A stretch of DNA of 64,000 bases from Platycnemis pennipes (GCA_933228895.1 OW121858.1:26559859-26623858), one strand, 5' to 3'. Numbered from the stretch's first letter, positions 40,539-53,289 are shown. The notes: generated from the sequence alone by a model not told the origin. A program made the numbers and translations.

Positions 40539-42198
40539 GCCGATAAGCAGGTGATGCCTCTCCACTACCAGACTTTTGGTGTGTGAAAATTTAGAAACAA
40601 GGGCACAGGTAGAGTTCCCTGGGTTCCGGGAATACCGCGTTACAATTCTAAGCAATGCGATTGGGGGAAAGAAGATTGGCGATTTAGGCAACAAAGTGAT
40701 ACTTAATAGCGTCTTTTCACAGTGCATTTTCTTTTCACGACGCCATTTACGGAAATGTTTGACCATCTAGAACTTAAAAGCACCAAAAAAGAGTATTCCT
40801 CCCTGATAGTTACCGTCTGATTTCTCTTTTCAGGCGAACAAAAGAGCAGCTGACGCACTTGCCCCCGATGACGTTCACCTGCCATGTGTGCGGCATGACT
40901 TTGAGGTCCAAGAGCTCCCTGAGCTGGCACCGAAGGGTCCTCCACGACCCCCTTGGTCCAATCCACCAGTGTCCTATGTGCCAAAGGTGATCCATTATGC
41001 TGTCGGAGCTGAAGATGCACATGAGGAAGCACTCGGACGACAGGACGTTCAAGTGCCTCGTTTGCCCCAAGAGCTTCAAGTGGAAGAAGAACCTGATGTG
41101 GCACGGGAAGCAGCACGTGCTGGTGCCGTCCACGACGAAACACGGCACGATGGGGAGAGGCCGGTGCCAGTGCAGGATCCTGGGTCGGTGATGTGGTTTG
41201 CGCGCAACCACTGCGGCAGTGCGTACCGCAACCGGGGCCAGTTGGAGGAGCACTTATAGCAACATGTGGATCTCGTCCTCTTGGAGTGTATGAAATGCAA
41301 ACAGAGGTGAGTGGATGCGGATGGCATGGGGTGCTAGCACGATACGGTTGACAATGTGGTAGTTTGGCGTAATAATTTGCAGTTAATAAACAATTGGGAA
41401 TAGGTGTACCTCAAGGAGCTGGTTGGGTCCATCGGTGTATAATTTGGAGTAATAATAACAATTTGGAATAGGTGTACCTCAAGGAAGCTTATTGGGCCCA
41501 TCTTAATACGGTGGTTTTCTATTATTTTTTTATTTCCTTGATTGAAAGTTTACTCTGGTGAAATAAACTCTGGAGTGTGTATTTTAAGCCTCAAATTTTA
41601 AATTGACATTAATTATTTTTTATTGGTTATGAAAGTGAAAAAAATTCAACACCGCAAAAGTGTGGTGGTAAACTATTGCATGCTAGTAAATTATATACGT
41701 GTGACGTGACTCTTTTTCGTCTACCTGCCACTAGGCAGTGCTGTGGATGCTTTTAAGCGGACAGTTCATTCTGTCAAAGCTTATTAAGGAGGTTCCACCA
41801 TGACCCCGAGATTCAAACTCCCATAAAAGAGCTATTTGTTATTTAATGAATGGATACCGATCCAGGAAAACAACTATGTATGGAAACTCATCTATGATGT
41901 GATAATGCATGCACAGTAATTCAATATTGCGCGTTTTAGTTGCATTCTATTTTTTTACAAGCTCTTTTTAACTCATTTTGGCTTCAGAACATGACTGACG
42001 GTTTGTTGTCACGTTTAATTTACAAAGTGAAGATACATGCTCAATCCTGCTAATAATTATTCTAAAATAGGTGGAATATTTTCTTACTTAGTTATAATCT
42101 ATTCTCTTGCAAATGAAACTCTTTGTTTCGAATTTTATGAATAATGATATTTTTGAAAACTCCTTGTCTACAATAATGTACTATCATTTGGAAACATT
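40539..42198 (+). repeat. Segmental duplication, copy C (shortest)
   Basis: Joined head to tail to copy B at 40538/40539 and ending at ctatcatttggaaacatt (42198), just before where the piggyBac relic starts in A and B. It preserves uninterrupted sequence at the sites where A carries piggyBac II and B carries PLE-2. Confidence 0.88.
40834..41306 (+). pseudogene. Zinc-finger exon in duplicated segment, copy C
   Basis: Same acceptor and donor as A and B. Reads FTCHVCGMTLRSKSSLSWHR, CPMCQR, the shared TGA, LSELKMHMRKHSDDRT and FKCLVCPKSFKWKKNLMWHG. It differs by lost bases in the spacer (cacgatggggag) and by a second stop (cacttatagcaacat, where A and B have cacttcaagcaacac). Confidence 0.72.
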
Positions 42199-43337
42199 CC
42201 GTCACAAGTACCGTTTCCAATGATAGCAACATACTGTAGCGCCACTTTCATGCAACTAAGGCTTTTCTACTTTTTTTCGAGGAAACATTAATTAATATCA
42301 ATAAAACAAGTGTGGTAAGGCAAACACTTTTTTTTACAATGCTAAATTCTACATAAAATTGCGCATCTTGTATTAGTTCTTCGTCAAAACGAATTTCTCT
42401 TTAAATTATTAATCTTCAAATCTTACTGCAAAAGCCATACTCTGACGTATAACCACGTAACGTCCAATTGTCTCTTTCGGTGGCTGCTGCGTCACAGGCA
42501 TTGTCGTTCTCCATTGTCGACTCCTTTCTCGGATTATGGCCACCTTACTTGGCTCTGGCACAATGCGTAGCAGCGTTCAACCAGCAATGTCTCCTTCGAG
42601 AGTGTCTCCTTCACGAGTGCGATTTCAAGACAGAGATTCGTGGGTTTCCGGCGGGCGTTATATGCCCCTTTGTCTCCACCCAGAATGCCCCACTGTGTCG
42701 TCTGCTATTTCGATGTTCATTTGGGGTCACTTATTTGATTGTCTTTTCCCCCGGGGTTTTTGAAACGTAGTTAAAGGCACTCACTGAGACTATTACTCGT
42801 ATTTTCACTTATTTTCACAAATACACTTTTTTTTAAATTCACACATTCACACAACCCTAATAATTCAGTCGTTTACATTTTTTAAAAGTAATTTACACAA
42901 ATAAACCCTTAAAAAAACATTCACAAATAGTTTGCCCAAATCGCAAACTTCCACGTAGTAAAAATAAATAGACAAATGGATGGACATCACGGAGCCTTTC
43001 GTGGGCCATCATAGTATCGTCTTCAATCACTCTTTGCGATCATCTACCAAGTATGTTATGGACAAGTCAGTAAAACTTGAACGTAAATGAAGCATTCTAC
43101 ATAGAAAATGTCAACAATAGTCATCTCTATGTTTCCAAGCATTGATTCTGATTTCGGATTTACACAATTACTTTACACAAAGTTAAACCCATCATTCATT
43201 CGTGCAACTAAACCAGTGTTTCACAGTATTTTCATGTGATGTGCTTCCTCCACTGTATATTGGCATGCAAGATGTCGTTTTAAGTTTTTAGTGGCTTATG
43301 TGGGCTATTCAATGTTATGAATATGAGTTGTATAAGA
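42199..43337. other. No gene recognised
   Basis: The first 570 bp include a moderately GC-rich 100-codon frame (42468-42770) without any recognised domain. The rest is AT-rich. Confidence 0.35.
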
Positions 43338-44644
43338 TACTAGCTGAAGGTGCCCGTTGAAATTCAACTGGGGGGGGGGGGAGAAATAAAATGAATACGA
43401 ATTGTACGAAGAACTTCAAACATTTTTAATGACGCGGCAAAAACAAACTTGTGTTTTGGAGTTAGCTATGGCTCCAAGTCAGTATCGGAAGCTTCATCGT
43501 CATCCGTCAACACTTATAGTATTGGTTTGAAGCAGCCCACAAATGTACCTATTTTGTTTTTGGTTTTTGTGAAACTCTCTTAAATCTACGTCTATCGTAA
43601 TCGACAACGATTACAAACCGTTCCATCTCTTCTCTTCATGCCCCAAGTTGGTTCCAATGCTCAAACCCATAAAGAAATAAAAATAAAACATTCAAAAATT
43701 TTAACACCGCTGAAGCATTCCTTTCAATACTCCTACTTTTAACCGAATACAAACCTTCTATATCCGTGAGTAGTGCTAGCAGTCAGCACGTATCTTTGTG
43801 CGGAAAAATATGGCTGACCTTGCTTCACGAATAGCCTACAACGCCTTCAGTACCTTCCTATATCCTCACGAAAATCACGATTCCGTAAACAGCTTCCCTC
43901 TATGACGAATGTTTAAGCATCAACGATGTTTTCATTTTGGAGACAACAATGGCAAAGGCCTTATCAACTCTCGGAAAAGAATTGAAGAAAAAACAGTAAA
44001 TTTCAACGTAAATTACAAATTGCTCAGGAATCTCGAAGACAAACTGTAAATTGGTTTAGAGAATAAGAAATTTTAAACATTCTCCCTTTAAATACATAAA
44101 GAATGAAAGAAATCAATTAAAATTTAGTTATTTTACTGAGCGAAAGAAAAAAAACTCTTGCGCTACCATAAAATGAAAAAGTCCATTTCAGCCATTTTAA
44201 ATACATAATTGGCGCCATATATCGAACCCGTGTCTTGACATATACTATATGCACATCCCGTATCCAGTATCGATATTGTATTCTCGATATTTTACAAACC
44301 TTCATGGGAGTGAACTAAACAACTACCTAAAGCTTCATGGAAATTGGATGAATGTTTTGGTAATGCATGAAGTTATCGATACTGTATCGATACAATATCT
44401 ATATTGCAACGATACATTATAAAACTTTTAAGTGAACTAAGTAATGTCACCACATTTTTGTATCAATAATGTATCGATTTATCGATATTATATCAATAAA
44501 GTATCGGTACTGAATTATCGATATCGCAGTAACCTTCGTGGGAGCATACTCAACAACTTCCCAAGGTTTCATGGCGATCCGATGAATGGTGTAGTAATTC
44601 ATAAAGGACACACAGACATACATTCATTTTTATATGTATAGATT
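43338..44644. mobile_element. Unclassified interspersed repeat
   Basis: The left edge ataagatactagctgaaggtg, followed by cccgttgaaattcaactgg, and the right edge acacagacatacattcattt, followed by ttatatgtatagat, have the look of the head and tail of widespread insect repeats (head: tactagctg..gcccg, tail: gac.gacagacattc..ttttatat). The flanks gtataagat and gtatagat could be a target duplication. There is no coding region. The family is not identified. Confidence 0.4.
44268..44523. repeat. Cluster of TATCGATA palindromes
   Basis: Five exact TATCGATA octamers at 44268, 44374, 44385, 44480 and 44516, with near matches between them, all within 256 bp. TATCGATA is the DREF (DNA-replication-related element) core in Drosophila. 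Here it may simply be low-complexity sequence inside the repeat. Confidence 0.6.
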
Positions 44645-45287
44645 CCATCGAAGAATACAAAGCACTTAAACTGGTAACATTTTTGTAACTTTATATTTTT
44701 CATTTCGCATCCATGAACCAGACCAGATCAAAAAATGTTATTGTATCGAAAAAAAAAACAATGAGATGCAAAATTGTGAAGCTCCATGATCACCTCGAGG
44801 TATCTAACTACAAAATTGATGGACTCCAGAAATAGAACATCAGTTATTAATTTTAGAATACACACTGAAGGATAAACTTGATGATGTTTAGGATATTTTT
44901 GGTTTATTTTATGTTGCTAAAGAAATTGCTTAGTTTTGATAAGATTTATTGTTACAGGGACACATGATGAAAATTAGTGTATGCAGGAAACTTAAGCAGT
45001 AATTTTTTTCCTTTCAACCTCAAAAGTTGATAATCAACTTTAAAAAATTTGAAGAGACCTTGAATTTTTTTCAGTGTTGCTGGAAACCCTGTTATTGCCT
45101 CATTTTCAGCAAACTATGACATGTAGTGCATGCATTTTGATTGTGTTACTTTTCTCTTGTGCCTTGTGTTTCATTCATGTGCCTCGAATTGTGATTGCTA
45201 ATGAAGTCACATTAAATAATTAAGTAATATTCACTATGAGTTCAGCAGGGTTCACTTGATAGTCGTTGATTCTGTTTCTCATTTAAG

Positions 45288-47582
45288 ATGGGTGATGTGA
45301 GGATCCTTGGTGCGAACATTGAGTCTTCTGGAAATGAACAAGATGGCAATAGAAGTGGAGTTAGAGAGAAAGGTAAGTATCGATTGAAGAATGGAACAAT
45401 CACAGAGATATTGGTGTTTTTCACAGGGGATATTAGATAGATAAACTTTAGTTTGTATTTTCGGATGAGTTCCTCTCAAGGAAATATCAATTCATGGTAC
45501 CCTCCAGCCTTCTCGTGATTCACCCATAGCCAAAGGTCCCATTTGGGATTTTACCTAATTCTTCCTGTCTACGTAAATGTTGCACCCAGGCGAACTTAGT
45601 TGTCATCTTGTCCAATTTTAAAAATGTCAATTCTATGATTTTGTATTAGCATTCATAATACAAATGGACTAGATTGTCGTAAATAACCAAGAAATGCTAA
45701 GAAATGAAAAATGCTCAAAATATGAGCATAACACTAGGTTAACAGGGAGACATTGAGTCCTAAAATGAGAAAATATGGAGTTGATATCGCTAACATATGT
45801 TGGTTCAAACGGAGGTATCATTCGCCAGTTTGGCTTTCTCTTTGTTTCCGATGTATCAAATCTACTGTGTGATTCACATTTAAAATGCTTTGCTCTGGTG
45901 GTTCAAACGTTTGATGTGGATAATGGTTTTCAGTCAAGGCGTGAGAGAGATGTGAGTCAAGGAAAAGGTGCCAGTAATATATTGCCATTGGTATGTAAGC
46001 AGAGGAAAGGAGGAAAATGGGGAGAGTGCGATGCAAAGATATATTGGTGAATGAGGAATTGTTGCAGTATGTTGGGATGAAGGAAATTCTTGGCAGATCA
46101 TTTACTTAGTGTTCTTCCCTTGTAAAGATCAGTAATTCAAGATTAGTTAAATTCTTGTACCTGGATCATTAAATAAGTGATCAGTGAATACTGCATATCG
46201 TCATTGAAGTTAGTTCATTGAAGGCGAGAACAAGAAAGTAGTAACATTGTATTTTATATTGTATCAAGAGACAGGGAATACGCCGTCTAAGGATAAAACT
46301 TACGAAAAAGGAATCGGGGTAAGGAATTAAATGTTATTTAGCCTCAGACAATCCATTATTACTTGAATAAATGTAAATAAAATACTCTTAGAGCACCTGA
46401 TAGCATGCCATGATACTCACATATGTCTGGAGAGATTCTTTGCAGCCTTTTACTTAATACTATTTTGTAGGCCGGGAACCTGTCTCCAAGCCAGATGACG
46501 TGTCAAGATTTGCACCACTCCCAGTAACGACGGAAGAGTCAAATACAGTTCCAATCTCTGCAAGTAAGTCTGGATGGACAGTTACATCCAGTAGTCCAAC
46601 TGCATCTTCAATGAGAGGGTCAAATCGAGGCAGGAGTAGACGTCTGGGTGGTAGTAGCACATGTTTTGGTCGGCTAAATGTGGGGGAGAGATTCAATTGT
46701 GTTCAATGTGGGGCTTCGTTCGTCTCCAAACTGACTCTGTCGACCCACATAAGGGCTCACCAGAGTGGTAACGAGGACATGTGTGCTGCTAAGGGAGGAG
46801 GACAGGGTCAGCAAAATGACCATGTCACCAACATTTCCTGCACAAATCATGAAGAGCTGTTGGATACGTGTAGTGACTTGAGCCGTGAGGGGTTCATGTG
46901 CGATCATTGCGGGAAATATTGCTCTCTTAAGGCCGAACTGATACTCCACATATATACCGTTCACATACAGTGGCACGTAGAGGAGAGATTGTTCAAGTGC
47001 GATCAGTGTTTGAAATCTTTCAAGACGCATGGTGGCCTAACACGGCATTCGCTGGTGCACACGCGCCGGTGCACACTCCACAAGTATTCTTGTGGAGTGT
47101 GCGGGAAGAAGTTCTCCCGCAGTGGTCACCTGAGCGCTCATATGAGGACCCATGACGGAAAGAGGCCGTTTGAATGTGAGCTGTGCCAGATGAGGTTCTC
47201 CCGGAGTGGGCACCTGAGTTCACACATGAGGACCCATGACGGAAAGAGGCCGTTTCAGTGTGAGCAATGCCACAAGAAGTTCTCCAAGAGTGGTACCCTG
47301 AGCAGGCACATGAGGACCCATGACGGAAAGAGGCCTTTTGAATGTGAGATATGCCACAAGAAGTTCACCATGAGTGGTAGCCTGAGCAGGCACATGAGGA
47401 TCCATGACGGAAAGAGGCCTTTTGAATGTGAGCTGTGCCACAAGAAGTTCTACCAGAGTGGGCACGTGAGTGAACACATGAGGACCCATGACGGAAGGAG
47501 GCCTTTTGAATGTGAGCTCTGCCTCAAGAAGTTTTCCGTGAGTAGTAGCCTGAGCCGTCACATGAGGGCCCATGACGGATAG
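45288..47582 (+). CDS. C2H2 zinc-finger protein, two coding exons (ZNF-3)
   Basis: Exon 45288-45372 starts at an ATG directly after an acceptor-like tttctcatttaag, so a 5' untranslated exon probably exists. It encodes MGDVRILGANIESSGNEQDG and NRSGVREK, donor gtaagt. Exon 46471-47582 follows (acceptor tattttgtag), and phases match to give about 398 residues. A 60-residue Ser/Gly/Arg-rich lead precedes nine fingers: FNCVQCGASFVSKLTLSTHI, FMCDHCGKYCSLKAELILHI, FKCDQCLKSFKTHGGLTRHS, then six tandem fingers (helices SRSGHLSAH, SRSGHLSSH, SKSGTLSRH, TMSGSLSRH, YQSGHVSEH, SVSSSLSRH) joined by HDGKRPFE linkers. It is probably a nuclear DNA-binding protein. The stop TAG is one change from the AAG of the GKRP linker, with more finger remnants beyond. 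Confidence 0.85.
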
Positions 47583-48010
47583 AGGCCGTTTGAGTGAGAG
47601 ATATGTCACAAGAAGTTCTCCCGGAGTGGGGACTTGAGAAGTCACAGGAGGACCCATGACGGAAAGAGGGCGTATGAGTGTGAGTGATTCCACATGAAGT
47701 TTTCCTTGAGTAGTAGCCTGAGCAAACACACGAGAACCCATGGTGGAAAGAAGCCGTTCGAGTGCAAGAAATGTCGCAAGAAGTTCTCCCGAAGTGGGAT
47801 CCTTAAGGAGCACTTGACTCGGCACATAGCGAGTAGTCAAGGACGTCAGCAATGTCACAAATTGTAGAAGAACCAAATGATGCACCTGGATAGACAGCCC
47901 GAAAAAGGCATTCGATTGTGAGGATTGCTGGAAGGCGTTCCGATCTTAGAACGCTCCGAGGAGACACGTCGCAACACTCGCAGTGGTATGCACAAAGGCG
48001 TTTGCAACTA
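47583..48010 (+). pseudogene. Decayed 3' fingers of ZNF-3
   Basis: In the same frame after the TAG: ICHKKFSRSGDLRSHRRTH, then MKFSLSSSLSKHTRTH and FECKKCRKKFSRSGILKEHL, interrupted by TGA stops (about 47595 and 47686) and damaged Cys or His positions. Two or three fingers were lost by early termination. The last part is shared with the tail of ZNF-1. Confidence 0.7.
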
Positions 48011-48785
48011 AGGACAACCTTAAAATGCTCACTAAGCTACCGGTGGATTCGTCAGAAGCATGAGTGGTTTCCTTCAAATGAATTTCCAACAAAGACGCAG
48101 ATGTTCCTTAATTGCGATGACCAACTATTGATGCATTCATTACACGCATGTAAACCGTAATGATGGAATAAAGATTATAAAGCCTAAACGTGAAGTTCTA
48201 CCGAGATACTCTTATTCTAAATTTATTCATTGTATTTATCACTGCTTTACTTTTCTCTTATTCGAAATTTATTCATTGTATTTATCACTGCTTTTTAGCT
48301 CAAATTTATAAATAATATTAATCGGGGCTGTTCTTAAAGCTACGGAGTGTGTTCGCAATGCGTTCCAGACCATGGAAAGAACACCGCATCAGAGGTGTCA
48401 GACCCGTAGGGGTCAGCTACAAGAATAACGAGTTTACTCTTCGAATAAGCAGCAGTATAAAAGCTCTATAGCGTTGACAGTTTTGTGTAAGAAAGGCCCG
48501 TCTAAAGATGCAGAAACCTCTAAAGATGCCGTGACTTGGGGATGGAAGGCTGCCAATAATCATGTCCGGAGACCTAAGTTTCTTCTAAAGTGAAGGTGGA
48601 CTTATTCTTGGTTGGAACAGCAAAACCAGACGTCGTAAAATTACTTAAGTGTTGTAGTGCCAAGATATTAAAGGTGATGGTAAACCACCGCATTCACATC
48701 CCGAGGAGTCATAGTTACTCTAATATTATCCCTTGCCAATTCTTTCTTGAACCCTCCCATAAATAACTAGTACACCTCCAAACAT
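48011..48785. other. No gene recognised
   Basis: Intergenic; a short direct repeat (attcattgtatttatcactg) at about 48223 and 48270. Confidence 0.4.
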
Positions 48786-50590
48786 AAATTATGCTCATTC
48801 ACCTCACTCAATGTTTCTATTCCCAACCTGCCCGGCTGAAATTGTAAAAATAATCAATTCCTTTCAAAACAAATTTTCCTCAGGGATCGATGGCATCCCA
48901 ATGCCTATTTTAAAAGCAGTCTCTCATTCTATTGCAATACCTTTGGCAGACATGGTAAATTCCTCTTTCCAAAGTGGACAGTTCCCAGAAATCCTCAAAT
49001 ACTCTCGCGTGACTCCTGTTCCTAAAAAAGGGACACGTGATAATGCAGACAACTATAGACCAATATCTGTCATATCTGTCTTCTCCAAAATATTTGAGAA
49101 ACTATATTATATTCGAGCATTCAATTACTTGAAACTGCATAACCTCATAGCTGAAAATCAGCATGGCTTCCAAGTCGGTAAATCTACCAACTCTGCAACT
49201 TTTGACCTCCTAAACAATACCCTGCACTAAACAATACCCTGCATAGTTTAGACGAAAAATTTCTCACTGCAGGTATATTCTTTGATTTAAGCAAAGCTTT
49301 TGATCTTATTGATCATAACATATTAAAATTTAAACTTCGAAATCTAGGAATTTCTGGTAGAGCTCTGGAATGGATTTCGTCATATCTAACTGACAGAACA
49401 CAAATTGTGAGCTATCCCTACAGGGACACCTATATGACACAAACTGCTAAATCTTATCCTCTAAGCAAGAACTCTGGTGTTCCCCAAGGATCCATATTAG
49501 GACCTCTGTTTTTCCTCCTTTTTGTAGATGACCTCCCAAATCATCTATCACATTGTAAAATCACAATTTATGCAGATGATACATCTGCCATTGTTACAGC
49601 TGATTCCCTAGATAGGTTAATTGGATACACTAACAACACCATTCGCGAAATGCAGCAGTGGTGCAACAGTAACAATCTAGTTTTAAACAAAGAAAAAACA
49701 CAGCTCATCCAGTTTATAAGTAAAAACTACAAAAAAGTAACATTCTAACAGATAACAATGTCACTTGCTTAAACAAGGCAACTACCATTAAGTTCTTGGG
49801 ACTCCAAATAACAGATAACTTGGATTGGTCTCCCCATGTTCTTGGAATAGTGAAGAAAATATTTGCTGGTATCTTCATGATTAGAAAGTTAGCTCCTGCT
49901 GTTTCCATTGACATTCTAAAAATGGTATATTATGCCAAAGTGCATTCATATATTTCGTACGGCATTATGTTCTGGGGAAATTCAAGCATAGCTAGTAAAG
50001 CCTTCTCTGCCCAGAAACAGGCAGTTAAAGCCATGTTCCAAGTCCCTATACGTACCCCTGGAAAACCACTCTTCACAAATGCAAATATACCAACATTGCC
50101 CTCTATTTACATTTTGTCTTGTGTTTGCTTTGTTAAAGAAAATCCTGATAAATTCCCAATGAACTCCATATACCATGACTACTCCACCCGCTCAAATAAA
50201 AACATACACGCCAGTCAGCATTCATACTCCCTTTTTGCTAAAGGTGCTTATCACTCATCCTCAATACTATACAATAAGTTGCCAAATGACTTTAAAACCA
50301 TTACCTCTCCAATTATTTTTAAAAGGAGAGTCAAAGAATTTTTGATTAAGAAATGTTATTATGATATAAGAGAATTTCTAAGTGACTGCATGTGAATAAC
50401 TTCATATAGATATGTCCATTGTTGCTGTAATGATGACATTGTAATTTGAATAACTTTGTACTTTTATGTTCACTTGATATGATGACATTGTGGTTCTTGT
50501 GTGAATGTGTCCTGTCCGAATTTTTTGACAAAACCATGCATGTACTTGCTAACGGTGTAATAAAAAATATTATTATTATTATTATCTATG
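48786..50590 (+). mobile_element. LINE (jockey/CR1-like), 5'-truncated
   Basis: The coding remnant of a non-LTR reverse transcriptase is followed by a 170-bp 3' region and a tail of TATT/ATT repeats (50566-50585). The endonuclease and ORF1 are missing. Target duplications were not identified. Confidence 0.82.
48811..50395 (+). pseudogene. Non-LTR reverse transcriptase, broken in three frames
   Basis: Block 1 (48811-49230): FSSGIDGIPMPILK, PLADMVNSSFQSGQFPEILK, RVTPVPKKG, NYRPISVISVFSKIFEKLYY and ENQHGFQVGKST. A short duplicated piece (aacaataccctgca twice, about 49215-49243) then shifts the frame. Block 2: FLTAGIFFDLSKAFDLIDHN, SGVPQGSILGPLFFLLFVDD, and the catalytic IYADDTSAI near 49577. 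Block 3 (49796-50395): FLGLQITDNLDWSPHV, then the C-terminal domain ending with YNKLPNDFKTI and FKRRVKEFLIKKCY. It resembles insect jockey-type polymerases; exact clade uncertain. Confidence 0.85.
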
Positions 50591-50599
50591 GTAAAATAT

Positions 50600-53100
50600 T
50601 CCCGTATTGCGATCTGCGGGTGAGGACTACCTGAGATAGAACATAAGCAAAATAAACTTAACCCTATATAACACATTGTTCCTCTCAGGTGACGTGCAAA
50701 GTTAATGCGTTTTTGTCAATTTGTTTTCATTTGTTGACCTTTGCATGCCATTGAGACTTCAAAGTAATGATTTGGCTACCCAATTTCCTCTAAAGTGTAA
50801 CTATTAATGTATTATTTCTCCACCAGCGCGGTTGCAGTGGCATATCTCTGCACAAGGTTGACGTCGCTATAGTAGTGCTTTGTTTAGTTTTCTAATTATT
50901 TTACATTTTTCATATGCAAAGAAGAAGGATAAAATTTTTATGTATTAATTTATGTAGTACATTCATTATGTTTTTAAATTCCGAATTTTAACAAATTTCT
51001 CCTATGTTTTTAATTATGTAGCTTAGTATCTTGTTTTTCACCGGGTAAAATTACAGTTTTAGCATTTTTGTTCTGATGTGGGTGTCAGTCAAAGTCTTTC
51101 GTTAATATATAGAATTAACATCTTTTGAAGCAGAGATAATCAATGGTAAGCAGATCAGATGTACCAGCATAATCAATATATAAAAGTATACAATTATTAA
51201 GATTCTTTGACCGGTATTGAATCAAATGACTAACCTATATAATTTCTCGGTGTGGAACGATTGTAATTGAAAGTGACAGTATTCAGAATACCCAACCACC
51301 ATATCTACTGGTGTAAGAGGAATTTCCCCTACCTTTAACCCTTACGCACCGGAGCATTAAGCAGGGAATTTTTTCGTGGTACGGGTAACATGAGATGTTT
51401 CTTTCCTGTCCTGTCCGGAGCTCTCTCGTGGCCGTACCCAGCATTTTGGGGCCTAGCTCAGCGGGACACAAGACACTTTCCCCTTCCACTGGGCTCGACC
51501 AACCAACCATTAAGCACCCTATTCGCAGCAGGAGTCCGCGAAAAATTTAATTAGCAACATTAAAAAAATATATATTATGTTTATTTCAAAATATAAAATT
51601 GAAATATAGATTCCATGTTTTTCTGAGCGCTTGAAAATTGTAAATAAAATTCTAGCGTTAATATGATTAGCGTTAAGATTTTATGGCTAATCCTTTTTTA
51701 GAGGAAATTATGACTTCTCAAAATTTTCTTTGATTAATACTGCAAACCATATTCATAATCTTTCTTTTTTATCCGGGCTTTTGGTCGGCATTGACGTAGT
51801 TAAAAATATTTTTTAATTTTTTATTGATTGTATATTTTTTTATTATTTTAAAAAACTTTTCCTGCTAAATGGCTGCACAATGTTTCTTCAGTTTTAAGTT
51901 TTTCTGTGGTAAATCTTAAATCATGGATCCGCACACAGTCCAACGTCGCATTCCTGATACACACCTTTTCCACGCGAGCGCAAGTTTTGCAACGCCACCA
52001 CAAATAATTTATCCGATGTAAGAAATGGCTAAAACTCGAGCGTATGGAGAGAGAACTTATTGCTTCAGGGCAAAGACTGAAATGAGAATCATACGAGAAA
52101 AGGAGGAATAAATATTCCTGTGATAGGACACATGGGTGAAGAAATGGATTCCTAATGACAAATGTTAAGAAACTGATGGGGAATCCAGCAATTCAGCGAA
52201 AAGGCAGTGAGAAGATAAGCACAGCATGAAGACAGAAAATATATCACCACATATGTGGAGAATACAATCCTTCAGTATCCTTTTTCGAAGAAACTGAAAG
52301 GGGACCTAGAAATTCAGCGAAAAAAGCTATTAACCTATTATGACAATGAATGCACAAAGGACACCACCATGTGAAGGGGATCTATTGTTTTTCCAGTCTG
52401 CTACCCGAAACAGCGTAGGGAAATAGCCATACGGCAAATGTGCTTTATTGAAGAAATGCACCGGAGAATACGTTTGCGTTTACACCTATTAAAGTATAAC
52501 ACCACCAAAAATTCAAATGGAACTCCTGCGTATGTGGAGAAGCAACGGTTTATTTAAGATTCAATTAATAAAACCAGAATATCTATCATGTACTGTGAGG
52601 AAATGTGAAAATATAAGATAGTTGACAAGGTAAGAAATAAAATATGAGAAAATATATAAAGATATAATAAGTGAAACAGTACGAATCGCAATTACCCAAA
52701 AATTAGCTTCAAACAGCAACTTTATCCCAATGCTTATTTTTTCCGTGGACATATGTAGTACCTACAAGTTTTATAGAGTTCTACACCTTAACTCCACTGA
52801 TAGAAACGCTAGAATATCGTTCAAAATTTGCATGAACTCATCAAAAATGTATATTTCATTTTAGAACTTAAATTATAGGAATATACTATTAATTATTGTC
52901 TAGAAAAACCAGTGCATAGACCATTAGTTAACCACGGAGTCATGCAGTGAGGGACTAATAATGAGACGCAGAGTCGAGCCCAGTTACCTGGGAAACAGTC
53001 TTTGCTCTTACTAAGTCGGGTCTCGAGGGATCGCAGTATACCTGAGATCATTGCCTCCGAGGCGGTCAATTCTCCTCCTTGTCGGCTATTACCGACATTC
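50600..53100. other. No gene recognised
   Basis: About 2.5 kb of AT-rich DNA. Short frames (51283-51510, 52561-52752) have no recognised domain. TTAACCCTTACGCACC at 51336 resembles a piggyBac-type end, but a partner was not found. Confidence 0.4.
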
Positions 53101-53149
53101 GTTGTTTTGCGTCGAATACTCCTCGTCAGCCATAGCCGACATTCGACGC
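53073..53149. repeat. Local direct repeat with a 9-bp hairpin
   Basis: tcggctattaccgacattcg (53082-53101) and a similar cagccatagccgacattcg (53127-53145). The second is enclosed by gcgtcgaat and attcgacgc, a perfect 9-bp stem (53109-53117 and 53141-53149). Confidence 0.6.
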
Positions 53150-53289
53150 GAAAGAGATAAATAGCCTGAAAAAAGTATCGCGTTGAAGAACCCTTGCCAT
53201 CGATCCATGGAAAATTTTCTCCGCAATGACCCAGAGGAATTAAGATCGACAATCCACTATTTTTTCAGCTAAATGATTGTGACATATTG

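Noticed and set aside
42468..42770. 100-codon frame with several hydrophobic stretches
   Set aside because: No recognised domain, overlapping frames of similar length, no splice or promoter support.
43338..44644. Calling the repeat a Helitron or RTE
   Set aside because: Head and tail look familiar, but neither a CTRR hairpin end nor a coding region was found.
51336..51352. TTAACCCTTACGC as another piggyBac end
   Set aside because: No inverted partner with TTAA was found nearby.
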